A DNA stretch of 64,000 bases from NCBI RefSeq assembly GCF_900167085.1, contig NZ_FUXA01000006.1, forward strand, positions 124,001-188,000, in the 5' to 3' direction. The translations under genes were made by a program, and so were the position numbers. The notes under the pieces were generated by a model. That model was not told the origin of the DNA. It ran no database searches and saw only the letters and a program-made list of their open reading frames with translations. Below are positions 9,605 to 17,280 of this stretch, piece by piece; positions within the stretch are counted from its first letter, which is position 1, and every line of letters begins with the position of its first letter. The DNA comes from Eubacterium ruminantium (GTDB lineage Bacteria > Bacillota > Clostridia > Lachnospirales > Lachnospiraceae).

Positions 9605-9627
9605 CAACGAAAATGCGTTGTTTTTTG
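9605..9627 (+). terminator. Weak terminator-like hairpin after the Nudix gene
   Basis: CAACG/CGTTG with a 6-nt loop is followed by TTTTTTG. The stem is only 5 bp. It is the only candidate between the Nudix gene and the xerD promoter. Confidence 0.35.
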
Positions 9628-9640
9628 TGAAAAAATTACA

Positions 9641-9669
9641 TTGATTTTATGTTAATTTGTAATTATACT
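9641..9669 (+). promoter_or_regulatory. Promoter of the xerD-like gene
   Basis: TTGATT (9641-9646), a 17-bp spacer and TATACT (9664-9669), 35 bp upstream of the start codon. Confidence 0.6.
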
Positions 9670-9703
9670 GTAACAAACAGTATTATTTTGGGGCTGGAGA
9701 TTT

Positions 9704-10588
9704 ATGGGAGAAAATATAGAAAACTTCATTCAATATCTTACGAATGTTAAACGTTCAAGCAATAATACCATTGCTTCATACAGAAGGGATCTTAACAAAC
9801 TTACAGAGTATATGTCTTTAAATAAGATTTCTTCTTTTTGTGATGTCAATAACACAATGCTTAATTCTTATATTCTAAAGCTTGAAAAGGATGGAATGAG
9901 TTCGGCTACCGTTTCAAGAAATGTAGCCAGCATCAGATCTTTTTTTTCATTTCTACTTAATCAGGGAATTATATCAAAGAATCCTACTGAAAATATAAAA
10001 CCACCAAAGGTTGAAAAGAAAACTCCTGAAACACTCTCTATCGAAGAGGTTTCACTTCTTTTGGAGCAGCCTAGTGGCAAATCAAGCAAAGAAATTAGAG
10101 ATAAAGCCATGCTTGAACTCTTATATGCAACAGGTATGAGAGTAACTGAATTGATTTCACTTAAAGTCTCAGATGTTAATATATCACTTAATTTTGTGCA
10201 GTGTATTGATAATGGTCGTGAAAGAATTATTCCATTTGAAAATGCTGCAAAGAATGCTCTTACAAAGTATTTGTATCAGGTAAGACCTTCAATGTGTGGT
10301 GATTCTGAATTCTTATTTACAAATTGTAAGGGTGAGCAGATGACCAGACAGGGATTTTGGAAGATAATTAAGTTATATGCTACAAGAGCTAATATCGATA
10401 AAGATATTACTCCACATATGATAAGACATTCTTTCGCAATGCATATGGTTAATAATGGGGCTGATCTTAGATCGCTTCAGGAAATGCTTGGTCATTCTGA
10501 TATTTCAACCACACAGATTTATCTGAAAAGTAAGAGAAGCAAACTAAAGGAAGTATATGATAAAGCTCATCCAAGAGTTGGTGTTTAA
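9704..10588 (+). CDS. xerD: Tyrosine recombinase, XerD-like
   Basis: Site-specific recombinase of the XerC/XerD type, expected to resolve chromosome dimers at dif together with FtsK (also coded in this window). It has 294 residues: an N-terminal SAM-like DNA-binding domain (1-90) and a C-terminal catalytic domain. Catalytic residues visible are R146 (TGMRVTEL), H238 and R241 (PHMIRHSF), H264 (LGHSDIS) and nucleophile Y273 (TTQIYLKS). The C-terminal YDKAHPR tail is XerD-like. The lysine expected in the beta-hairpin near residue 170 is not where it should be: the segment reads CIDNGRERIIPF instead of a GKGNKER type. Confidence 0.82.
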   Translation: MGENIENFIQYLTNVKRSSNNTIASYRRDLNKLTEYMSLNKISSFCDVNNTMLNSYILKLEKDGMSSATVSRNVASIRSFFSFLLNQGIISKNPTENIKPPKVEKKTPETLSIEEVSLLLEQPSGKSSKEIRDKAMLELLYATGMRVTELISLKVSDVNISLNFVQCIDNGRERIIPFENAAKNALTKYLYQVRPSMCGDSEFLFTNCKGEQMTRQGFWKIIKLYATRANIDKDITPHMIRHSFAMHMVNNGADLRSLQEMLGHSDISTTQIYLKSKRSKLKEVYDKAHPRVGV

Positions 10589-10635
10589 TAATAGTTTTAA
10601 GAAAGGAACCGGCAGATTTTCAGCCGGATAAATAT

Positions 10636-11736
10636 ATGGCAGGATCGGTTTTTGGTAATATTTTAAAATGCACTACATGGGGAGAGTCCCATGGTCCTGC
10701 GCTTGGGGCAGTTCTTGATGGTTGTCCGGCAGGGCTTGCTATTGACGAAGATTATATTCAGATGTTTATGGATAGAAGAAAGCCCGGCCAGTCTGATTTT
10801 TCCACGAAAAGAAATGAATCTGATAAAGTTATGATTTTGTCCGGTGTGTTTGAAGGTAAAACTACAGGCACGCCTATTTCTTTGATGATCAATAACAATT
10901 CGCAGATTTCAAAAGATTACAGCAATATAGCTGAGTGTTACAGACCCGGACATGCTGATTATACTTTTGATGAAAAGTACGGATTCAGAGATTATAGGGG
11001 CGGTGGAAGATCCTCCGGAAGGGAGACAGCAGGAAGAGTTGCTGCCGGCGCAATAGCTATAAAGTTACTCAGTGAGTTCGGGATTAATTTCACGACTTTC
11101 GTTGAATCGGTTGGAGATATATCAATCGATTATAATAAGTTTGATAAAAATGAAATCTCAAATAATAAACTATATATGCCTGATAAGGACGCGGCAGAAA
11201 AAGCTGCGGAATATCTTAAAAATGTTTCGGCAGATAAAGATTCTTCGGGCGCAGTAGTAAAATGCATTATTGATAATGTGCCTGCAGGACTTGGCGATCC
11301 TGTATTTGATAAGCTTGATGCAAGGCTTGCTTCAGCAATAATGTCCATCGGTGCCGTTAAATCATTTGAAGTTGGAAACGGTAAGGCTGTTTCGAAACTT
11401 AAAGGTTCGGAAAATAATGATGAATTCTATATTGATAACGGTGAAGTAAGGAAAAGAACCAATAATTCGGGTGGAATTCTCGGCGGAATAAGTGACGGAA
11501 GCAGCATTATTCTTACTGCGGCATTTAAGCCTACACCGTCAATTTATAAGAGCCAGAAAACAGTAAATAATAAGCATGAAGATATAGAACTTGAAATAAA
11601 AGGGCGTCACGATCCGATTATCGCACCAAGAGCTGTTGTAGTAGTTGAAGCTATGTCGGCACTTGTTATTGCAGATGCATTACTTATGAACTGTAGTTCC
11701 AAACTCGATAATTTAAAGAAAATATACGAGGTTTAA
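10636..11736 (+). CDS. aroC: Chorismate synthase AroC
   Basis: Last common step of aromatic amino acid synthesis: 5-enolpyruvylshikimate-3-phosphate to chorismate, using reduced FMN. The 366-residue length is normal. Signatures are [18 protein letters not shown] near the N-terminus, [30 protein letters not shown] around 100-130, and [17 protein letters not shown] near the C-terminus. No other shikimate gene is adjacent, so the gene stands alone between xerD and rpsO. A 27-base gap ahead of the ATG contains a GAAAGGAACC ribosome-site candidate further upstream. Confidence 0.97.
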   Translation: MAGSVFGNILKCTTWGESHGPALGAVLDGCPAGLAIDEDYIQMFMDRRKPGQSDFSTKRNESDKVMILSGVFEGKTTGTPISLMINNNSQISKDYSNIAECYRPGHADYTFDEKYGFRDYRGGGRSSGRETAGRVAAGAIAIKLLSEFGINFTTFVESVGDISIDYNKFDKNEISNNKLYMPDKDAAEKAAEYLKNVSADKDSSGAVVKCIIDNVPAGLGDPVFDKLDARLASAIMSIGAVKSFEVGNGKAVSKLKGSENNDEFYIDNGEVRKRTNNSGGILGGISDGSSIILTAAFKPTPSIYKSQKTVNNKHEDIELEIKGRHDPIIAPRAVVVVEAMSALVIADALLMNCSSKLDNLKKIYEV

Positions 11737-11802
11737 GCGTGTCGATTTATTGACAATAAAATGAGGTATGATCAATATCTGCATACAGAAGGGTGTGCCG
11801 TG

Positions 11803-11899
11803 ATCAATATTTTTAGCGGCAGGATATGATAAAGTTGATATTTTTATACGGCCTGATGTAATAAAGTCAATATTTTTATATGGCCTGATGAAGTAAAAA
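11803..11899 (+). repeat. Three imperfect ~32-bp tandem repeats between aroC and rpsO
   Basis: Three units (about 11803-11835, 11836-11867 and 11868-11899) share the core ATATTTTTATACGGCCTGATG followed by ATAAAGT. The last two are nearly identical; the first is diverged. The 328-bp spacer 11737-12064 has no believable gene and otherwise holds only the rpsO promoter and leader. Confidence 0.75.
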
Positions 11900-11917
11900 A
11901 TATTAATAAAATACAAG

Positions 11918-11946
11918 TTGCAAAATACTTATATATTTGCTATCAT
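11918..11946 (+). promoter_or_regulatory. rpsO promoter
   Basis: TTGCAA (11918-11923), a 17-bp spacer and TATCAT (11941-11946). This predicts a leader of about 110 nt before the rpsO ATG, long enough for autoregulation by S15, which is known for this gene in several bacteria. Confidence 0.6.
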
Positions 11947-12064
11947 GCTAACGAATTGTTGTTTATTCAACAATCGTATATTAAATAAGCCGTTACTTAG
12001 TTTGAGGAAGACTCCGACCTTATTCCCGGTAACAGGCGATACTATTATGAAGGAGGTTGTAACT

Positions 12065-12331
12065 ATGATTACAGCAGAACAGAAGAAAGAAATTATTGCA
12101 AAATACGGTAATGGAGATGGAGATACAGGTTCTCCTGAAGTTCAGGTAGCTCTTCTTACAGCACGTATCAACGATCTTAATGAGCATTTTAAGGTTCATC
12201 CTCATGATCATCATTCAAAGAGAGGTCTTCTCAAGATGGTAGGTCAGAGAAGAAATATGCTTGCTTACCTTAAGGCTAAGGATATCGAGCGTTACAGAAA
12301 GCTCATCGAGAGTCTTGGACTTAGAAAATAA
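12065..12331 (+). CDS. rpsO: 30S ribosomal protein S15
   Basis: An 88-residue primary 16S rRNA-binding protein. The start is the ATG at 12065 ([11 protein letters not shown]), set by AAGGAGG at 12050-12056; reading frame upstream of it is leader sequence, not protein. Family blocks [40 protein letters not shown] and [12 protein letters not shown] are all intact. The gene is transcribed alone, with its own promoter and terminator, two genes ahead of pnp as in many bacteria. Confidence 0.98.
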   Translation: MITAEQKKEIIAKYGNGDGDTGSPEVQVALLTARINDLNEHFKVHPHDHHSKRGLLKMVGQRRNMLAYLKAKDIERYRKLIESLGLRK

Positions 12332-12419
12332 TTTTAACTTTCGGAAATTAATATTGACCGGCTTGTTTGTTGGTTAAAGAAAGATCGAAGCAGACTGTAT
12401 TATTTATAGACTGCGGAGA

Positions 12420-12484
12420 AAAAATCACGGATCACCTTGCGTAAAGGATTATATTCCTGAAGTAAGATAATCCGTGATTTTTTA
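12420..12484 (+). terminator. Intrinsic terminator after rpsO
   Basis: AAAATCACGGAT (12421-12432) pairs with ATCCGTGATTTT (12470-12481), 12 bp perfect with a 37-nt loop, followed by T-rich sequence. An A-run on the left could make it bidirectional. Confidence 0.85.
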
Positions 12485-12541
12485 TTTTCATAAAGTGCTG
12501 ATTTGCTTTATGAATATTGAGGTTTTAAATGGCTTTAAGGC

Positions 12542-12570
12542 TTGAAGAATCTTGATTACTATGATAAAAT
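12542..12570 (+). promoter_or_regulatory. pnp promoter
   Basis: TTGAAG (12542-12547), a 17-bp spacer and TAAAAT (12565-12570) preceded by TG (extended -10). Transcription would start about 18 bp before the leader hairpin. Confidence 0.6.
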
Positions 12571-12594
12571 AACTAAGATTGTTTTAAGGTTTGT

Positions 12595-12652
12595 CCGAGA
12601 CTACTGAAAAGGGCATTTTCATGACTTAAAATGTAATTTTCAGTCGTTTCGG
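12595..12652 (+). promoter_or_regulatory. Long composite hairpin in the pnp leader
   Basis: The left arm 12595-12610 pairs with 12637-12652 in 15 of 16 positions (one T-C mismatch and one G-U pair). Inside, CATTTT (12614-12619) pairs with AAAATG (12628-12633). There is no T-run after it, so it is not a terminator. By position it resembles the double-stranded leader that RNase III and PNPase use for pnp autoregulation in enterobacteria; that role here is inference. Confidence 0.75.
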
Positions 12653-12689
12653 AACCTTGGAATAAAAATAATGTTTAAGGAGAAACAAA

Positions 12690-14777
12690 ATGTACAAAAA
12701 GTTTGAAATGGAGCTTGCCGGAAGAACTCTTCGTGTTGATGTAGACAGAGTTGGTAAGCAGGCAAATGGAGCAGTTCTTATTCACTATGGAGACACAGTT
12801 GTACTTTCAACTGCAACCGCAGCAAAAGAACCAAGAGAAGGTATTGATTTCTTCCCACTCTCAGTTGAGTATAATGAGAAGATGTATGCAGTAGGAAAGA
12901 TCCCTGGAGGATTCAATAAGCGTGAAGGAAAGGCATCGGAGAATGCTACACTTACATGCCGTGTTATCGATCGTCCTATGAGACCACTTTTCCCAAAGGA
13001 TTATCGTAATGATGTAACACTTGAAAACCTTGTAATGTCGGTTGACCCTGAGTGTGCACCTGAACTTACAGCTATGCTTGGTACAGCAATCGCAGTATCA
13101 ATTTCAGATATCCCATTCGACGGCCCATGTGCTACAACACAGGTTGGACTTGTTGATGGAGAATTCATTTTCAATCCAAATTCTACACAGAATCTTAATT
13201 CTGATCTTAAACTTACAGTTGCTTCTACAAGAGAAAAAGTTATCATGATCGAAGCTGGTGCAAATGAAGTTCCAGAAGATAAGATGCTTGAGGCTATATT
13301 TGCAGCTCATGAAGTTAACCAGAAGGTTATCGAGTTCATCGATCAGATTGTTGCTGAGTGTGGTAAGCCAAAGAGCAGCTACACAAGTTATGCAGTTCCT
13401 GAAGATCTTATGGCTGACATAATGGCTGAGTATCCAATGGAATCAATGGAAGAGGCTGTATTCACAGATGATAAGCAGACAAGAGAAAATAATATATTTG
13501 CAATGAAGGAAAAACTTCGTGAGAAATATGCAGATAATGAAGCTTGGCTTGGACGTCTTGATGATGCTCTTTATCAGTATCAGAAGAAGACAGTTCGTAA
13601 GATGATCCTTAAAGATCATAAGCGTCCTGACGGAAGAGCAATCAACCAGATCAGACCACTTGCAGCAGAAGTTGATATCATTCCTAGAGTTCATGGTTCA
13701 GCTATGTTCACAAGAGGACAGACACAGATTTGTGACGTTGTAACACTTGCTCCTCTTTCAGAGGCTCAGAAAGTTGAAGGACTTGATGTAAATATCACAA
13801 CAAAGAGATATATCCATCATTACAATTTCCCTTCATACTCAGTTGGTGAGACAAAGGTTTCAAGAGGACCTGGACGTCGTGAGATCGGTCACGGTGCACT
13901 TGCAGAGAGAGCGCTTCTTCCTGTAATTCCTTCAGAAGATGTATTTCCATACGCAATACGTGCGGTTTCAGAAACATTTGAATCAAATGGTTCTACATCA
14001 ATGGCTTCTACATGTGCTTCATGTATGTCGCTTATGGCAGCAGGTGTTCCAATCAAGGCTCCTGTAGCTGGTATCTCATGTGGTCTCGTTACAGGTGAGA
14101 CAGATGATGATTATGTAGTACTTACAGATATACAGGGACTTGAAGATTTCTTCGGAGATATGGACTTCAAGGTTGCAGGTACAAAAGAAGGTATCACAGC
14201 AATTCAGATGGATATCAAGATTCATGGTCTTACAACAGATATCATCAAGGAAGCTATCAGAAGAACAAGAGAAGCAAGAGTTTATATTCTTGATGAAGTA
14301 ATGCTTAAGTGCATTCCTGCTCCAAGACCTGAAGTTAATGAATATGCTCCAAAGATCCTTATGATGCAGGTTGATCCTGATAAGATTGGTGAGATCATCG
14401 GTCAGAAGGGTAAGACAATCAATGCTATTATCGATGAGACAGGTGTTAAAATCGATATCGATGATGACGGAAAGGTTTCTATCTGTGGCGTTGATAAAGC
14501 AGGTATCGAAAGAGCAATCGAAATCATCCATTCAATTGTTGATCCAATCGAAGTTGGTAAGACATATGTTGGTAAGGTAGTAAGAATCATGCCATTTGGT
14601 GCATTTGTTGAACTTTCACCAAATAAGGATGGCATGATCCACATTTCTAAGCTTGATTCAAAGAGAGTTGCTAAGGTTGAAGATGTTGTTAATATCGGAG
14701 ATACAGTAAGAGTTAAGGTTCTCGATGTTGACAGAATGGGCAAGATCAGTCTTAGTCTCAAAGATGCAGATAAATAA
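12690..14777 (+). CDS. pnp: Polynucleotide phosphorylase
   Basis: 3'-to-5' phosphorolytic exoribonuclease of mRNA turnover. It has 695 residues, normal length. Two RNase PH-like domains are separated by an all-helical linker; the second carries RVHGSAMFTRGQTQ, RYIHHYNFPSYSVGE and GRREIGHGALAERAL. A KH domain (KIGEIIGQKGKTINAI) and an S1 domain (GKVVRIMPFGAFVELSP...GMIHISKL) end the protein. The gene has its own promoter and a stable leader hairpin. With rny in the same window, two central RNA-decay enzymes are covered. Confidence 0.98.
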   Translation: MYKKFEMELAGRTLRVDVDRVGKQANGAVLIHYGDTVVLSTATAAKEPREGIDFFPLSVEYNEKMYAVGKIPGGFNKREGKASENATLTCRVIDRPMRPLFPKDYRNDVTLENLVMSVDPECAPELTAMLGTAIAVSISDIPFDGPCATTQVGLVDGEFIFNPNSTQNLNSDLKLTVASTREKVIMIEAGANEVPEDKMLEAIFAAHEVNQKVIEFIDQIVAECGKPKSSYTSYAVPEDLMADIMAEYPMESMEEAVFTDDKQTRENNIFAMKEKLREKYADNEAWLGRLDDALYQYQKKTVRKMILKDHKRPDGRAINQIRPLAAEVDIIPRVHGSAMFTRGQTQICDVVTLAPLSEAQKVEGLDVNITTKRYIHHYNFPSYSVGETKVSRGPGRREIGHGALAERALLPVIPSEDVFPYAIRAVSETFESNGSTSMASTCASCMSLMAAGVPIKAPVAGISCGLVTGETDDDYVVLTDIQGLEDFFGDMDFKVAGTKEGITAIQMDIKIHGLTTDIIKEAIRRTREARVYILDEVMLKCIPAPRPEVNEYAPKILMMQVDPDKIGEIIGQKGKTINAIIDETGVKIDIDDDGKVSICGVDKAGIERAIEIIHSIVDPIEVGKTYVGKVVRIMPFGAFVELSPNKDGMIHISKLDSKRVAKVEDVVNIGDTVRVKVLDVDRMGKISLSLKDADK

Positions 14778-14810
14778 AAGTATAGCTACGGCGGGGAGAA
14801 GAATAATTAA

Positions 14811-17210
14811 ATGAGATTTGGCTTTTTTGATGAAATAAACAAAGAATATGTAATTGATAAACCAAATACACCGGCACCTTGGGTTAATTACCTTGGTTCA
14901 CCACTTTACGGTGCTATAATCTCTAACAATGCAGGCGGTTACAGTTTTGAGAAGTCCGGAGCAAACGGACGTATTCTCAGATATGTATTTAACAGTTTTG
15001 ACCAACCGGGAAGATATGTATATCTTAGGGACAATGAGACAAAGGATTACTGGTCTGCCACATGGCAGCCGGTAGCCAAGCCTCTTGATACATACAAGAG
15101 TGAATGCCGTCACGGTACAGGATACTCAAGAATGAAGGCGGAATATTCCGGAATTGAATCGGAAGTTCTCTATCTTGTTCCTCTTGATAAGAAATATGAA
15201 GTATGGAAAGTAAAGGTTACTAACAATTCTGACAAGGACAGAAGTCTTACTGTTTCAGGTTATGCTGAGTTTACTAACAACAATAATTATGAGCAGGATC
15301 AGGTTAATCTTCAGTACACACTTTTCATTACAAGAACTTATTTCAGAGAAAATCGTATCAGACAGGTTATTAATGAAAATGTTAAAAATAATGCTGTTAA
15401 TGGCGATGCTGCAACTGATAGATTCTTTGGACTCGCAGGCGCAGAAGTATCATCTTATACAGGTAGTAAAGATGATTTCCTTGGAAGTTACAGAGGATAC
15501 GGAAATCCTGTAGGTATTGAATCAGGAGATCTTGGCAATACTCTTAACTATAACGGAAATGCATGCGGTGCTCTTTCAACTGTTATTAGTTTAAAAGCGG
15601 GAGAGTCAAAGGAAATAGCATTTATCGTTGGTATGAAGGACGATGAAGAGGCTTCACAGATTGTTGCTTCTTATGCTGATCCCGGAAAGAAAACTGAAGA
15701 AGATTGTGCTGAACTTATTAAATATTGGCATGAGAAATTATCTCATCTTCAGGTTAAGACACCATGTGCAGAATTTGATCAGATGGTCAATACATGGAAT
15801 GCATATCAGTGCTTCATGACATTTACATGGTCAAGAGCAGCTTCATTCGTATATTGCGGCCAGAGAAATGGTTACGGATACAGAGATACAGTTCAGGATA
15901 TACAGGGTGTTATTCATCTTGCTCCTGAAATGGCAAAAGAGCAGATTACATTTATGCTTTCAGCTCAGGTAAGTAACGGTGGTGGACTTCCACTTGTTAA
16001 ATATACTCATAATCCTGGTCATGAGGATACTCCTGATGATCCTTCTTACGTTAAGGAAACAGGACATCCTGCATATAGAGCCGATGATGCATTATGGCTT
16101 TTCCCAACAGTATACAAATATATCGCTGAAACAGGTGACACAAAGTATATTGATGAGATTATTCCATATGCTGATAAAGAAGAAGACAGTGTTTATGCAC
16201 ATCTTAAGAGAGCTATTAATTTCTCTATGGAGAGACTTGGTAATCATAAGATGCCTGCAGGACTTCATGCAGACTGGAATGACTGTCTCAGACTTGGAAA
16301 GGCCGGAGAATCTACATTCGTTGCAATGCAGCTTTATATGGCGTTTTCAATCATCAGCAAATTTGCTGAATTTGAGAATGATAAAGAATATATCGAATAT
16401 GTAAATAAAGAACAGGAAGCCCTTGGTAAGATTCTTAATGAGCTTTGTTGGGAAGATGATAGATTTATCAGAGGTTTCACAGAAAAGGGAACTGTTATCG
16501 GTTCTAAGAACGATCCTGAAGCAAGCATGTGGCTTAATCCGCAGAGCTGGTCTGTAATAAGCGGACTTGCTACAAAGGATCAGGCTGAAGCAGCTCTTGA
16601 ATCTGTTCATAGAGAACTTGCAACAGATAATGGTGCAATGCTTATGGCTCCTGCGTACAGAAATCATGCATTTGACGGAGCTCTTATGCTTCTTTTCAAT
16701 GCTTCTACCAAGGAAAATGGTGGTATATTCTCTCAGCCTCAGGGATGGCTTATCCTCGCTGAAGGTTTGATGGGACATGGAAATAGAGCTATGGAGTATT
16801 ATCTCGATTGTGCTCCTTCAGCTATGAATGACAAAGCGGAGATAAGAAAACTTGAGCCATATTGTCATGGACAGTTTACTGAAGGAAAGGATAGTCCTAA
16901 CTTTGGTAGAGCTCATGTTCATTGGCTTACAGGTACAGCATCTACCGTTATGGTTGGATCTGTTGAAGGTATACTTGGACTTAGACCTGATTTTTATGGT
17001 ATTCATATCAATCCTTCTATACCATCTGACTGGAAAGAATTTGAAATGAAGAAATTCTTCAGAGGAAAATGGCTTAATATAAAGGTTGTTAATGAAACAG
17101 GATCTGAATCAGGAGTTAAGAAACTTGTTTTAAATGACAAAGTTGTGGATGGAGATTATATCAAGGCAGAAGATCTGACTGATGTAAATGATATAGTGGT
17201 TTCACTATAA
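14811..17210 (+). CDS. GH94 phosphorylase, probably cellobiose phosphorylase
   Basis: Intracellular enzyme that splits cellobiose with phosphate to glucose 1-phosphate and glucose, saving ATP. The 799-residue length fits cellobiose phosphorylases. The N-terminal beta-sandwich starts MRFGFFDEINKEYVIDKPNTPAPWVNYLG, and the (alpha/alpha)6 barrel carries QRNGYGYRDTVQDIQG and the catalytic-acid region GLHADWNDCLRLGKAGES (Asp near residue 488). The C-terminal RAHVHWLTGTASTVMVGSVEGILGLRP is typical. There is no signal peptide, so it acts on imported disaccharide. The related cellodextrin or N,N'-diacetylchitobiose specificities cannot be excluded by eye. It lies 33 bp after pnp and is probably read through from it. 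Confidence 0.92.
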   Translation: MRFGFFDEINKEYVIDKPNTPAPWVNYLGSPLYGAIISNNAGGYSFEKSGANGRILRYVFNSFDQPGRYVYLRDNETKDYWSATWQPVAKPLDTYKSECRHGTGYSRMKAEYSGIESEVLYLVPLDKKYEVWKVKVTNNSDKDRSLTVSGYAEFTNNNNYEQDQVNLQYTLFITRTYFRENRIRQVINENVKNNAVNGDAATDRFFGLAGAEVSSYTGSKDDFLGSYRGYGNPVGIESGDLGNTLNYNGNACGALSTVISLKAGESKEIAFIVGMKDDEEASQIVASYADPGKKTEEDCAELIKYWHEKLSHLQVKTPCAEFDQMVNTWNAYQCFMTFTWSRAASFVYCGQRNGYGYRDTVQDIQGVIHLAPEMAKEQITFMLSAQVSNGGGLPLVKYTHNPGHEDTPDDPSYVKETGHPAYRADDALWLFPTVYKYIAETGDTKYIDEIIPYADKEEDSVYAHLKRAINFSMERLGNHKMPAGLHADWNDCLRLGKAGESTFVAMQLYMAFSIISKFAEFENDKEYIEYVNKEQEALGKILNELCWEDDRFIRGFTEKGTVIGSKNDPEASMWLNPQSWSVISGLATKDQAEAALESVHRELATDNGAMLMAPAYRNHAFDGALMLLFNASTKENGGIFSQPQGWLILAEGLMGHGNRAMEYYLDCAPSAMNDKAEIRKLEPYCHGQFTEGKDSPNFGRAHVHWLTGTASTVMVGSVEGILGLRPDFYGIHINPSIPSDWKEFEMKKFFRGKWLNIKVVNETGSESGVKKLVLNDKVVDGDYIKAEDLTDVNDIVVSL

Positions 17211-17226
17211 GCTGAAACAATAAAAA

Positions 17227-17265
17227 TATCCCTCCGTATAGCGAATAAGCTTTAACGGAGGGATA
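17227..17265. promoter_or_regulatory. Stable hairpin between GH94 gene and ftsK
   Basis: An 11-bp perfect stem, TATCCCTCCGT (17227-17237) with ACGGAGGGATA (17255-17265), with a further AGC/GCT pairing in the loop. On the plus strand no T-run follows, and the ftsK ribosome site GAGGTG begins 6 bp later. On the minus strand a TTTTTA run follows, so it reads as a terminator of antisense transcripts. Confidence 0.6.
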
Positions 17266-17280
17266 ATTATGAGGTGAAAA

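Noticed and set aside
11918-12064. N-terminal extension of S15
   Set aside because: This stretch contains the rpsO promoter and the AAGGAGG site; S15 proteins start at MITAEQK-like sequence.
14076-14531. 151-codon reading frame opposite pnp
   Set aside because: Shadow of pnp; Cys/Asn/Ile-rich composition typical of antisense frames.
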